A DNA stretch of 64,000 nucleotides from the NCBI RefSeq assembly GCF_947568225.1, contig NZ_CANOOQ010000001.1, forward strand, positions 2,294,001 to 2,358,000. The letters run 5' to 3'. This document shows positions 34,873 through 43,518 of this stretch, piece after piece (positions within the stretch are counted from its first letter, which is position 1; every line of letters starts with the position of its first letter). The stretch is from Faecalispora anaeroviscerum (GTDB lineage: Bacteria; Bacillota; Clostridia; Oscillospirales; Acutalibacteraceae). The notes under the pieces were generated by a model. It saw nothing but the letters and a program-made list of their open reading frames with translations, did no database searches and was not told where the DNA came from. Both the position numbers and the translations under genes were made by a program.

Positions 34873-34928
34873 GCACTTTTCGTGCCAAGTGAAAAATACA
34901 GAATAAAACAGAATAAAACAGAATAAAA
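34873..34928 (-). promoter_or_regulatory. Candidate sigma-54 promoter and upstream direct repeats
   Basis: On the minus strand TTGGCACGAAAAGTGCT (34872-34888) matches the -24/-12 consensus TGGCAC-N5-TTGC with one mismatch in the -12. Just upstream, the 10-base unit ACAGAATAAA is repeated three times (34898-34928). It lies before the BCCT gene and after a divergent sigma-54 activator, which would drive it. The rest of 34768-35111 has no other gene; TTTTGCG and TTTTGCAC pieces could be activator-binding sites. Confidence 0.6.
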
Positions 34929-35111
34929 CCGCAGTTTCTGCCGCTTTTGCGGTAAAGTAAAAAAGCACTCGCCGGCATGTTTCTTCATTAAGCGCCAAAT
35001 TATTTTGCGTTTAGGCAAGTCATTTTGCACTTATTGACCAGCAGAACGCCTTGTGCTATGATTTGAAAAAAGTGATTTTCCATCATCTGAAATGTTGGGG
35101 AGGTGCCAGTT

Positions 35112-36764
35112 ATGAGCATGGCCGATGTAGCGATTGTGCTGGATCAGAAAAAGCGAATTCAATCCTTTGAGTGGATGGACATAGCGCTGAAAAGCAACTG
35201 CGCGCATGTTTGGTCGTCGTTTTTGTACCAGCCGTTCTCCGTTTTGTTTTCTCAGACAGATTTCAGCCGGAGCCATGGAGAACTGAGCTGGAACGACGAG
35301 CTTTTTGACTTTATCCGATGGGAATCGGACTGCGGCGCGGTTTACTACCTGAAAAAACATACGGATGCTAATTTTCTGTACCAGTCCGCGCTGGAGAAGG
35401 TGATGGACGGGGTGCAGATTTATGACAAGGACGCCTGCCTGGTTTACCTGAATGAAAACAGCAGGAAGATTTCCGAGATTCCCGACAGCCTGTCCGTGCG
35501 CGGCAAGCACCTGCTGGATATGTACGATGTGGAGGAATCCATCAGCACGGTGCTGACGTGCCTGAGAACGGCCGCGCCTGTTCTGAATCGCTTCGATACC
35601 TTCAAAACGACGAACGGCAGCGATGTGGCCACGGTAAACACAGGATACCCGGTTTTTCAGAACAAGGAACTGGCGGGCGTGGTGGTTTTTGAGCAGAACC
35701 TTGAGGTGATTCAGGCCCAGATCGCCTGGCTTGAAAAAATACGCATCGCACTGACTGATCAGGAGGAAAAGCTGCCTCTGGCGAAATTTTCAGGTTACAC
35801 CTTCAGTAACATTATCGGTACGTCGCAGAAGTTAATGGATGCGGTAAATCTTGCCAAACGAGTGGCGGCTCAGAACAGCAGCGTACTGTTGGTGGGCGAG
35901 ACAGGAACCGGGAAGGAAGTTTTTGCGCAAAGCATCCACAAGTTCAGTTTGCGGAAGGACAAAAAATTCGTGGCCATCAACTGTGCGGCGATTCCCGACA
36001 CCCTGATCGAAGGGGTCTTTTTCGGTACCCAGAAGGGGGCTTTTACAGGGAGCACCAACTCCTCTGGACTGCTGGAAGAAGCCGACGGTGGCACGCTGTT
36101 TCTGGACGAGCTGAATTCTATGAGCCTTTCCATGCAGTCGAAGCTGCTGCGCGTTATTCAGGAGGGTACTTTCCGCCGAATCGGCGGCAATCAGGATCAA
36201 AAGACTGACATCCGTTTTATCTCCTCCTGCAACGAGATCCCTGCGCAACTGCTGAAGGACAACGTTCTGCGTAAGGATCTGTATTACCGGCTGTCAACCG
36301 TAACGATCGATCTCCCGCCGCTTCGGGAGCATCCGGAGGACATTCCGCTGCTGGCGGAGGGATATATCTCGGTCAAGGCCTATAAATACGCAAAATCCAT
36401 TCAAAGCATCGGCCCGGACGTGATCACACTGTTTTCTCAGTACAATTGGCCGGGCAATGTGCGCGAGCTTTATAATGTTCTGGATTTTGTCCTGAATGTT
36501 GTGGACGGCCCGATGATTGGGACCGCCCATCTGCCGCGCTACCTGCAGGATATTCAAAAGCCACAGGTCCTTTCCGTCGGGGAGCATCAGGAGGAAAGCT
36601 GGCTGCACCATGATTTGCAGTATACGATGGATTCCTATGAAAGCCAGGTGCTGAAAGCGGTTCTGGAATATTACGGCGGCAATATTACACGTGCTGCAGA
36701 CTGCCTTGGTCTGCGCCGCCAAAGTCTGCAGTACCGCATGAAGAAGTACGGAATCATTCAGTAG
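35112..36764 (+). CDS. Sigma-54-dependent transcriptional activator with PAS domain
   Basis: A 550-residue enhancer-binding protein. Residues about 85-190 look like a PAS sensor domain (YQSALEKVMDGVQIYDKDACLVYLN). The AAA+ domain has Walker A GETGTGKE near 261 and a sigma-54 contact loop reading GAFTGS rather than GAFTGA near 308. Walker B is GGTLFLDEL. A Fis-type helix-turn-helix closes the protein (ITRAADCLGLRRQSLQYRMKK). ATG at 35112 follows GGGGAGGTG. Divergent orientation to the BCCT-lyase genes and the -24/-12 site between them make it their probable regulator. Confidence 0.9.
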   Translation: MSMADVAIVLDQKKRIQSFEWMDIALKSNCAHVWSSFLYQPFSVLFSQTDFSRSHGELSWNDELFDFIRWESDCGAVYYLKKHTDANFLYQSALEKVMDGVQIYDKDACLVYLNENSRKISEIPDSLSVRGKHLLDMYDVEESISTVLTCLRTAAPVLNRFDTFKTTNGSDVATVNTGYPVFQNKELAGVVVFEQNLEVIQAQIAWLEKIRIALTDQEEKLPLAKFSGYTFSNIIGTSQKLMDAVNLAKRVAAQNSSVLLVGETGTGKEVFAQSIHKFSLRKDKKFVAINCAAIPDTLIEGVFFGTQKGAFTGSTNSSGLLEEADGGTLFLDELNSMSLSMQSKLLRVIQEGTFRRIGGNQDQKTDIRFISSCNEIPAQLLKDNVLRKDLYYRLSTVTIDLPPLREHPEDIPLLAEGYISVKAYKYAKSIQSIGPDVITLFSQYNWPGNVRELYNVLDFVLNVVDGPMIGTAHLPRYLQDIQKPQVLSVGEHQEESWLHHDLQYTMDSYESQVLKAVLEYYGGNITRAADCLGLRRQSLQYRMKKYGIIQ

Positions 36765-36770
36765 GGTCGA

Positions 36771-36805
36771 AACACCCCCGCCGGCACAGCCGGTGGGGGT
36801 GTTTT
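36771..36805. terminator. Terminator after the sigma-54 activator
   Basis: AACACCCCCGCCGGC pairs with GCCGGTGGGGGTGTT and is followed by TTG. It also serves the convergent minus-strand gene. Confidence 0.8.
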
Positions 36806-36817
36806 GTGGGAAGGGGA

Positions 36818-37183
36818 TCAGCGATCCAGAATTTCAATCCAGTATCCGTCGGGGTCATTGATAAAATACAGATCCATTTCATGATTTTCGTAGCAGATGC
36901 AGCCCATGCTCTTGTGCAGCTCATAGGCTTCCTTTTTGTCGGGCACGCGCACAGCCAGATGGATTTCGTTGTCGCCCAGGTTATACGGCTCCTTGCGGTC
37001 GCGCATCCAGGTCAGCTCCAACTCGAAATCGGTGAAGCCGTCGGTGAGATATGCGAGGATGAACGAGCCGTCAGCGGCCGTTTTACGGTGCTTTTCCGTA
37101 AGACCCAGTGCCTTGCTGTAAAATGCAAGGCTTTTTTGCAGGTCGAAAACATTAAAATTGAAATGAAGGAAGGTCGATTTCAT
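36818..37183 (-). CDS. VOC-family protein, glyoxalase I-like
   Basis: A 121-residue vicinal-oxygen-chelate protein with two beta-alpha-beta-beta-beta modules. HFNFNVFDLQKSLAFYSKALGL opens the first and NDPDGYWIEILDR ends the second, with the expected Glu ligand. Candidate metal ligands are H6, E58, H79 and E117 or nearby, consistent with a lactoylglutathione lyase-type metal site. The start is ATG 37183 with AAAGGAGA upstream. It is 26 bases from the alcohol dehydrogenase end and probably co-transcribed. Confidence 0.8.
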   Translation of the reverse strand: MKSTFLHFNFNVFDLQKSLAFYSKALGLTEKHRKTAADGSFILAYLTDGFTDFELELTWMRDRKEPYNLGDNEIHLAVRVPDKKEAYELHKSMGCICYENHEMDLYFINDPDGYWIEILDR

Positions 37184-37208
37184 AGAAGCTCTCCTTTTCG
37201 GCCATTCT

Positions 37209-38390
37209 TTATTTGTTTGCCAGGCGGTAGATTTTCGCAATATCCTGACGGTTCAGCTTCTGGAAGGTGCCGATGGTGCGGGTATCTTGGAACGAGCAGC
37301 GCCAGGCCAGGTCTTCAATGACCTCTTCCGTCTGCACACCGATGCCCAGCTCGGTAAAGTTCGTCGGCATATCGAGGGAGCGGAAATAGCGATCCGCAGC
37401 TTGAATCGCAGCTTTCGAGAGTTCCTCGGTGTCAGTACCGGTCAGTTCCCACACGTTTTTGCCGAAACGGGCGAAGCGCTCGGGATTTGTGGCACGGGTA
37501 TACGTTGCCCAAGAGCTCCAGATGGCGGAGAGCGATGCGCCGTGCGCTACGTCGAACTTGCCGCTCAGCTCATGACCCAACTGGTGAGGGGCAAAGTCCT
37601 TCTGCCCGCCAAGCCCTGTTAGCTCGTTGTGGGAAAGACTGCCGGCCCACATCAACTCACTCATAGCGGTGTAATTGTGTGAGTCTTTCAGCGCGACAGG
37701 GCCATTGCGGATGATTACCCGTAGCAAGGCTTCCGCAATCTCGTCTGTCACCTGATTGGTCACAACAGGATTAAAGTAGCGGTCCATCGTGTGCATCATC
37801 ATATCCACAGCGCCGCAGGCGATCTGGAATTTGGGCAGGGTCATCGTCAGCTCGGGGTTCAGTGCCGAAAAAGCCGGGCGGTTAAACGGGCAGTTCAGCC
37901 CGCGCTTGGTGTTGGTTTCCGTATCGGTGAGAACGGCGGAATCACTCGTTTCGCTGCCCGCTGCCGAAATCGTAAGCACTACGGCTACCGGCAGGGCTTT
38001 TGTAACGGCTTTATGGCGCAGCCAGAATTCCCAGATGTCCGTATCGGGATTCGCCGTGCCAATCGCGACGGCCTTGGCGGTGTCGATCACGCTGCCGCCG
38101 CCCACGGCCAGAATCAGCTCCGCGCCGAATTCCAGCGCCTGCCGCACGCCCTCCCGCGCCAGCTGAAGCCTCGGGTTCGGCTGTACGCCGCCCAGAGTCT
38201 GCACCTCAACCCCGGCTTTTGTGAGGGATTCTTCCATCCGGGCCAGCAGTCCGCTTTTCACAACGCTGCCGCCGCCGTATACCAAAAGAGCCCGTTTCAC
38301 ACCACGGGATGCAGCTTCCGGTGCGATTTGAAGCTCTGCGTCTTTTCCGAAAATGACTTTGGTAGGTACCTGATACACGAAGCTTTCCAA
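37209..38390 (-). CDS. Iron-containing alcohol dehydrogenase (BdhA/YqhD-like)
   Basis: NAD(P)H-dependent reduction of aldehydes to alcohols. The 393-residue product has the GGGSVIDTAKA nucleotide-binding motif near residue 95 and metal ligands in GAVDMMMHTMDRYF and HQLGHELSGKFDVAHG. The start is taken as TTG at 38390, 8 bases after AAGGG; a GTG at 38399 would be too close to the ribosome site. It is upstream of the VOC gene. A GntR operon is divergent from it after a 500-base gap. Confidence 0.88.
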   Translation of the reverse strand: MESFVYQVPTKVIFGKDAELQIAPEAASRGVKRALLVYGGGSVVKSGLLARMEESLTKAGVEVQTLGGVQPNPRLQLAREGVRQALEFGAELILAVGGGSVIDTAKAVAIGTANPDTDIWEFWLRHKAVTKALPVAVVLTISAAGSETSDSAVLTDTETNTKRGLNCPFNRPAFSALNPELTMTLPKFQIACGAVDMMMHTMDRYFNPVVTNQVTDEIAEALLRVIIRNGPVALKDSHNYTAMSELMWAGSLSHNELTGLGGQKDFAPHQLGHELSGKFDVAHGASLSAIWSSWATYTRATNPERFARFGKNVWELTGTDTEELSKAAIQAADRYFRSLDMPTNFTELGIGVQTEEVIEDLAWRCSFQDTRTIGTFQKLNRQDIAKIYRLANK

Positions 38391-38754
38391 AATGAACACC
38401 CTTTCTGTTTTAGCTGGTTTTCGTTCTGCGCAATTTCTGCTCTTATTCTATATCGCGGGAACCTGCAAAGTCAAGCGTAAGAGCGCCCATATGTGAGGTG
38501 AGCAGGAGCTTGTATGTTTTTGAAATGCTTGCAGACAATAAGGTTGGAGGTGAAATCGAAACGCGAATGCGGGCTGCAAAGCGCGAAAACAGTAGAATGT
38601 GTGCGCCTAAAGCATGTGAATTTTGAAAGGGTTTTCCGAAGAGATGCCAAAATCTAATCGGATGTCAGTCATCAGACGTCACATGACGTTTGTTGAAAAT
38701 TTAGCACTCTTTGATAATTTAAGTCTGGAAAAAGAAATATATTTATAAATAGTC
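38391..38754 (+). other. Intergenic stretch without a supported gene
   Basis: No ORF with a ribosome site. A palindrome CGTCA-CA-TGACG lies at about 38676-38687, in a segment that also carries GATGTCAGTCATC. Confidence 0.4.
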
Positions 38755-38813
38755 TTGAAATCTGATTTGGGGTTTGGTATAATCAAATCGTTGAATTTGT
38801 GTATTTGCACAAA
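38755..38813 (+). promoter_or_regulatory. Promoter of the GntR operon and probable autoregulatory operator
   Basis: TTGAAA at 38755-38760, 17 bases, TATAAT at 38778-38783. An inverted repeat TTTGTG-tatttg-CACAAA (38796-38813) begins about 12 bases after the -10, as expected for a GntR-family operator. Confidence 0.65.
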
Positions 38814-38886
38814 AAGTCCGATTTAATGCAGGCTTTGTCCGGGAGGGATGGAGCGCGGAGCGCAACAAAAACCGAGGAGTGTGAAC

Positions 38887-39579
38887 ATGAGTCAAATTTT
38901 GTTTGGGACCAGAGAACTTCCCCTCTTGATTTCCAAAAAACTGAAGGAAATGATTGTGGAAAAAAATCTGAAGCCCGGCGATCGTCTCCCCAGCGAGGGG
39001 GAACTGGCGGCCATGTTCGGTGTAGGGCGCTCTACGGTGCGCGAGGCGGTCAAGCTGTTGATCGCCGATAATATTGTTGAAATTCACAGGGGGACAGGCA
39101 CCTTTATTACGGAAAGTCCCGGGCTCAAGAACGATCCTTTGGGGCTGCACTTTGCAAATCCGAACAAACTGCTTCAAAACCTGCTGGAAAGCAGGCTTCT
39201 GATAGAACCGCAGATCGCGAGGCTGGCGGCACAAAGGGCCACCGGCGAGAATCTTTACAGGCTTGGCCAGGCAATTGAAGAGATGGAAACCGCGGAGCGT
39301 TACAATGGGCTGGAGTATCCTTCCCGTGACGTGGATTTTCATACGGCGGTGGCCGAGTGCACGCAGAATGACGTGTTAAAGCGTATTCTGCCTTTAATCT
39401 GTGAGTCGATTCGGGAAGGTTATCTCGAAACGATGAATGTTCCTGGCACGCATCAGCGGGCCATCGAGGCTCATATCCGTATTTTCGAGGCGATTCGGGA
39501 GAAAAATCCGGATGCCGCGGCGGAGGAGACAAGACGGCACATTTTGCAGGCCATGGACGATTCTCAGCTCAAATATTAG
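38887..39579 (+). CDS. GntR/FadR-family transcriptional regulator
   Basis: A 230-residue regulator. A winged helix-turn-helix occupies residues 10-80 (KPGDRLPSEGELAAMFGVGRSTVREAVKLL) and a FadR-type helical effector domain (FCD, with RDVDFHTAVAE) the rest. ATG at 38887 follows GAGGAG; an earlier in-frame start at 38848 has no such site. First gene of an operon with a sugar importer, transketolase and cupin, so the ligand is likely a metabolite of that pathway. Confidence 0.92.
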   Translation: MSQILFGTRELPLLISKKLKEMIVEKNLKPGDRLPSEGELAAMFGVGRSTVREAVKLLIADNIVEIHRGTGTFITESPGLKNDPLGLHFANPNKLLQNLLESRLLIEPQIARLAAQRATGENLYRLGQAIEEMETAERYNGLEYPSRDVDFHTAVAECTQNDVLKRILPLICESIREGYLETMNVPGTHQRAIEAHIRIFEAIREKNPDAAAEETRRHILQAMDDSQLKY

Positions 39580-39590
39580 GAGGAATGAAA

Positions 39591-40880
39591 ATGAAGAGGA
39601 AAAAAGTACTGGCACTTACCCTGGCGCTGGCAATGGCTGTCACATCGTTTGCCGGCTGCGCCAAACCGTCCGAAACTGCGTCCAGCGCGGTGGAATCTCA
39701 GGCTGCTACTGGGGAACCGGTTACCCTTACCCACTGGTACTGGGCAGACAGCTCCGACTACTCCGCCAAAATGAAGGAAATTGTTGAGGATTTCAACAAA
39801 TCCAACAAGAGCAACATCACAGTCAAAGCTGAAGAATACCCCTGGGACGGCGGCGCGTACAGTGAGAACCTGTTCAATGCTGTTATGGGCGGTGGCGGCC
39901 CCGACACCGCGGCATGGAAGCTGACGGCTACTCCGCTGTTCACCGCGAACAACCTGCTGGCCAGCCTGGACGACTATGTGGCCAAGTGGGAAAACAAGGG
40001 CGATATTGATGATAACATTTACAACATTATGAAGCAGGCCGGCGGCAAAAACGAAATGTACGTTATGCCCTGGAACATTCAGATTCTGTATGTGTATTAT
40101 CGTCCGTCTATCTTCAAAAAGGCCGGCGTAGAGGTTCCGACAACGTATGAGGAATTCCTCCAGGCAATCAAGAAGACGACTATGGATACCAACGGCGACG
40201 GTAAAACCGATATTTACGGCTTTGGTATGCGCGGCGCGAAGGGCGGCCAGGAACCCTGGGGCAGCTTCATCTACGGCCGCGGCGGCAGCTTCGATAACCT
40301 GACCAGCGCTGAATCCGTTCAGGGCATGCAGGACTATATCGATCTGTACAAGAACGGTTATGTGCCGCCCACGGCTACTCAGGACGGCTTTAACGAGATC
40401 ATTGCCAACTTCAAGTCCGGCAAAACCGCGATGACCATTCACCACACCGGCTCTTCCAAGGGCATGGTAGAAACCTTCGGCGACGACGTTGCCGCATTCC
40501 CGTTCCCCAAGGGCAAGGGCCAGTGGACCTCCATGGGCGATACCGAGAACGTGATCTTCCAGGCCAGCAAAAACAAGGACGCCGCGTTTGAGTGGGTTTC
40601 TTATCTGGCAGCCGGCGAAGGCCAGGAGAAATGGTGCAAGATTACCGGCAACGTGCCTGTCAGCAAGAAAGTGCAGGCTCTGCCTGAGTTCCAGGATAAC
40701 AAGTTTATGAAGGCTTCCATTGCTGGTCAGTCCTACGCGGGCATCATCCCCATCAAAGACACCACCACCGAGTGGATCAGCACAATTTGGCCCAACACGG
40801 TTGCTTCGGCTCTGACCGGCAAAGAGACCGCTGCAGACGCCATGAAGACCCTGCAGGAAGGCCTGTACGGTAAGAAATAA
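39591..40880 (+). CDS. CUT1 sugar ABC transporter substrate-binding lipoprotein
   Basis: A 429-residue extracellular solute-binding protein with a lipoprotein signal (KRKKVLALTLALAMAVTSFAGC, lipobox cysteine near 22). A short Ser/Glu linker precedes a family-1 solute-binding fold (THWYWADSSDY at the start of the mature domain). The start is ATG 39591, 7 bases after AGGAGG; the ATG at 39585 overlaps that site. The sugar specificity is not visible. It follows the regulator by 11 bases. Confidence 0.92.
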   Translation: MKRKKVLALTLALAMAVTSFAGCAKPSETASSAVESQAATGEPVTLTHWYWADSSDYSAKMKEIVEDFNKSNKSNITVKAEEYPWDGGAYSENLFNAVMGGGGPDTAAWKLTATPLFTANNLLASLDDYVAKWENKGDIDDNIYNIMKQAGGKNEMYVMPWNIQILYVYYRPSIFKKAGVEVPTTYEEFLQAIKKTTMDTNGDGKTDIYGFGMRGAKGGQEPWGSFIYGRGGSFDNLTSAESVQGMQDYIDLYKNGYVPPTATQDGFNEIIANFKSGKTAMTIHHTGSSKGMVETFGDDVAAFPFPKGKGQWTSMGDTENVIFQASKNKDAAFEWVSYLAAGEGQEKWCKITGNVPVSKKVQALPEFQDNKFMKASIAGQSYAGIIPIKDTTTEWISTIWPNTVASALTGKETAADAMKTLQEGLYGKK

Positions 40881-40903
40881 GATCGAAGACAGTGGTTCCG
40901 TGG

Positions 40904-40940
40904 GCTGCGGCCGGTCGGGAAAAACCGGCCGCAGCTCCAT
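40904..40940 (+). terminator. Intercistronic hairpin after the binding-protein gene
   Basis: GCTGCGGCCGGT (40904-40915) pairs exactly with ACCGGCCGCAGC (40924-40935), followed only by TCCATTCTTT. It probably protects or partly terminates the message so that binding protein is made in excess of the permeases. Confidence 0.7.
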
Positions 40941-40963
40941 TCTTTCAAAGAGGTGAAAATACA

Positions 40964-41842
40964 GTGCAGCGTAAAAAGATCAATATTTGGCCGTATTTGC
41001 TGATCACGCCTGCGGTGCTGATTATTATCGCGGTTGTTTTATTCCCTGCGCTTAACGCGATTTTAATGAGCTTTCAAAGTTACGATTTAAGAAGACCGAG
41101 CAGTATTGGTTTTGTTGGGCTTTCCAACTATATCGACGTTCTGCAGGATAAGCTGTTCTGGGCATCCCTTTGGAGAACAATCCTGTGGGTTGTTTTCGGT
41201 GTAGGCTTCCAGTTTGTTTTTGGCTTTATTCTGGCGAATCTTTTGAATAAGAGCTTCCACGGCCGCGGTATTGTACGCGCGGTAAGCCTGATTCCCTGGG
41301 TAACCCCCGGTGTGCTCATCGGCCTCATGTGGCGCTGGATTTACGACGGCAGCTACGGTGTGCTGAACGACCTTTTGATGAAGGTTGGCCTGGTCAATGC
41401 GCCGGTTCCGTTTTTGGCGCAGGAATCCACGGTAATGCCGTCGGTGATACTCACAATTATCTGGCAGGGCATTCCGTTCTTTGCCCTGATGCTTCTGGCC
41501 GGTTTGCAGGGCGTGCCCGGCGAGCTGTACGAGGCGGCCGACATTGACGGTGCCACGGGATTCCAGAAGCTGTTCCGCATTACCATTCCCGCCATTAAAA
41601 ATACGATCTTCGTCACCACGCTGCTGCGCATTATCTGGGTAGCAAACTCGGTAGACGTGATCTTCAACATGACGGGTGGCGGACCCGCTTACGCTTCGCA
41701 GACGCTGAGCGTTTACGTATTCAACAAGGCGAACGCCCTGAATCTGGGCTATTCGTCGACCATGTCGCTCCTGCTCACATTCCTGCTGCTGCTGGTAGCG
41801 ATTCCGTATCTGAAAAATATGTTTGCGAATCAGGAGGCGTAA
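40964..41842 (+). CDS. CUT1 sugar ABC transporter permease, first subunit
   Basis: A 292-residue MalF-type permease with six transmembrane helices and the EAA loop (YEAADIDGATGFQKLFRITIP near 205-225). A GTG start at 40964 follows AAGAGGTGA. No ATPase gene is in the operon, so a shared MsmX/MsmK-type ATPase must be used. Confidence 0.92.
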   Translation: MQRKKINIWPYLLITPAVLIIIAVVLFPALNAILMSFQSYDLRRPSSIGFVGLSNYIDVLQDKLFWASLWRTILWVVFGVGFQFVFGFILANLLNKSFHGRGIVRAVSLIPWVTPGVLIGLMWRWIYDGSYGVLNDLLMKVGLVNAPVPFLAQESTVMPSVILTIIWQGIPFFALMLLAGLQGVPGELYEAADIDGATGFQKLFRITIPAIKNTIFVTTLLRIIWVANSVDVIFNMTGGGPAYASQTLSVYVFNKANALNLGYSSTMSLLLTFLLLLVAIPYLKNMFANQEA

Positions 41843-41846
41843 TGTT

Positions 41847-42683
41847 ATGCAGCATAAAAGAACACCCATGCAAAATTTACTGTTGCTGTACCTGCCTCTT
41901 TTTGTGATTCTGCTGTTTTTGCTGTTCCCGTTTTACTGGACGTTTGTTACCTCCATTAAGCCGGAAGCAGAGCTGTATGGCAGCGTGGTCACCTACTGGC
42001 CCCATAACGTGACATTTGAATCCTACAGAAAGCTTTTTGTGGATTTTAACTTTTTAAAGCCCATGGGCAACAGCTTTACGGTGGCAATTATTACCACCCT
42101 CATTACATTGACCGTATCCATGCTGGCGTCGTATTCGTTTTCTCGCTTCCGTTTCGCCGGCCGGAAGGCTTTCATGGTTCTGTTTTTGACCAATAACATG
42201 TTCCCCACGGTCTTGCTGTTGATCCCTCTTTATGCTATTATGCGTAGTATGGGCCTTCTGTACACCCCTCTTTCTCTGGTGCTTTCTTATGCCACATTCA
42301 CCATTCCGTTCTCGGTATGGCTGCTGAATGGCTTTATCAACGACCTGCCCTTGTCTTTGGAGGAAGCCGCCATGGTAGACGGCTGCAATCGGGCGCAGGC
42401 ATTTACCCGCATTATTTTCCCCGTGCTGGTGCCCTGTCTTGTTGCCACGGGTGTGTACATCTTCATGACCTCCTGGAACGAGTACACTTTCGCCGTGATG
42501 TTCACTAACGAGCGGAACCGCACAATTCCTGTGGCTCTAAAGAATCTGATCGGCCAGCTGGGGGTCCAGTGGGATCTTTTGACGGCCGGCGGAATTATAA
42601 CGATCATCCCCGTCTGTATCATGTTCTTCTTCGCGCAGAAGCGTTTGGTGGAAGGCCTGACCGCGGGGGCCGTGAAGGGTTAA
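41847..42683 (+). CDS. CUT1 sugar ABC transporter permease, second subunit
   Basis: A 278-residue MalG-type permease with an EAA loop (LEEAAMVDGCNRAQAFTRIIFP near 175) and six transmembrane helices. The start at ATG 41847 is set by AGGAGG 9 bases upstream; the gene begins 4 bases after its partner's stop. Confidence 0.92.
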   Translation: MQHKRTPMQNLLLLYLPLFVILLFLLFPFYWTFVTSIKPEAELYGSVVTYWPHNVTFESYRKLFVDFNFLKPMGNSFTVAIITTLITLTVSMLASYSFSRFRFAGRKAFMVLFLTNNMFPTVLLLIPLYAIMRSMGLLYTPLSLVLSYATFTIPFSVWLLNGFINDLPLSLEEAAMVDGCNRAQAFTRIIFPVLVPCLVATGVYIFMTSWNEYTFAVMFTNERNRTIPVALKNLIGQLGVQWDLLTAGGIITIIPVCIMFFFAQKRLVEGLTAGAVKG

Positions 42684-42702
42684 TTGTAAAGGAGTAATCG
42701 AA

Positions 42703-43518
42703 ATGAACAGCGAACTAAACGCAAAAGCCACGCAGATTAGAGCCGATATTTTAAAATCGCTCTATGCCTGCCAGTCGGGTCATCCCGGCGGATCCCTGTC
42801 CTGTGTAGAGATCCTGTTGGCGTTGTACAACAATGTAATGAAGTACGACCCCAAAAACCCGCATATGGAAGACCGCGACCGTTTTGTACTGAGCAAGGGA
42901 CATGCCTGCCCCACGCTGTACGCGGTTCTGGCGGACAAAGGGTTCTTCCCCAAAGAGGATCTTCAGCACCTGCGTCAGGCAGATTCTCACCTGCAGGGGC
43001 ATCCCGATATGACCAAGACCCCGGGCGTTGACTGCAACACCGGTTCTTTGGGGCAGGGAATCTCGGTTGCCGGCGGCATGGCGCTTGCGGCAAAATATAA
43101 AAAAGAAGATTACAAGGTTTACGCTCTGATCGGCGACGGCGAAATGCAGGAAGGCCTGGTATGGGAGGCGGCAATGTCCGCGGCTCATTACCATCTCGAT
43201 AACTTCACGGTACTTCTCGACTTTAACCATCTTCAGATTGACGGCAGCAATGATCAGGTAATGAGTGTTGGCGACCCGATTGAAAAATTCCGCGCATTCG
43301 GCTTTGAATGCCTGGAAGTGGACGGACACGACATTGACGCGATTACGGAAGCGATCAAGAAGCCGGTCGTCGGCAAGCCCAAATTTATTTGCTGCCATAC
43401 CCATAAGGGCCGCGGCATCTCCTTTATGGAAGATAACCACGGATGGCACGGCAAGCCGATGTCTAAGGATGATTTTGCGGCGGCAATGAAGGAACTGGGG
43501 GTAACGATCGATGGCTGA
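42703..43518 (+). CDS. Transketolase, N-terminal (thiamine diphosphate-binding) subunit
   Basis: Transfers two-carbon units between ketose and aldose phosphates. This 271-residue half carries the ThDP-binding module: SGHPGGSLSCVEILLALY near 25, DRFVLSKGHACPTLYAVLA near 65, TGSLGQGISVAGG and the GDGEMQEG motif near 143. The second half is encoded by the next gene. Located in a GntR-ABC operon, it is probably a dedicated copy for an imported sugar rather than the pentose-phosphate enzyme. Confidence 0.93.
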   Translation: MNSELNAKATQIRADILKSLYACQSGHPGGSLSCVEILLALYNNVMKYDPKNPHMEDRDRFVLSKGHACPTLYAVLADKGFFPKEDLQHLRQADSHLQGHPDMTKTPGVDCNTGSLGQGISVAGGMALAAKYKKEDYKVYALIGDGEMQEGLVWEAAMSAAHYHLDNFTVLLDFNHLQIDGSNDQVMSVGDPIEKFRAFGFECLEVDGHDIDAITEAIKKPVVGKPKFICCHTHKGRGISFMEDNHGWHGKPMSKDDFAAAMKELGVTIDG

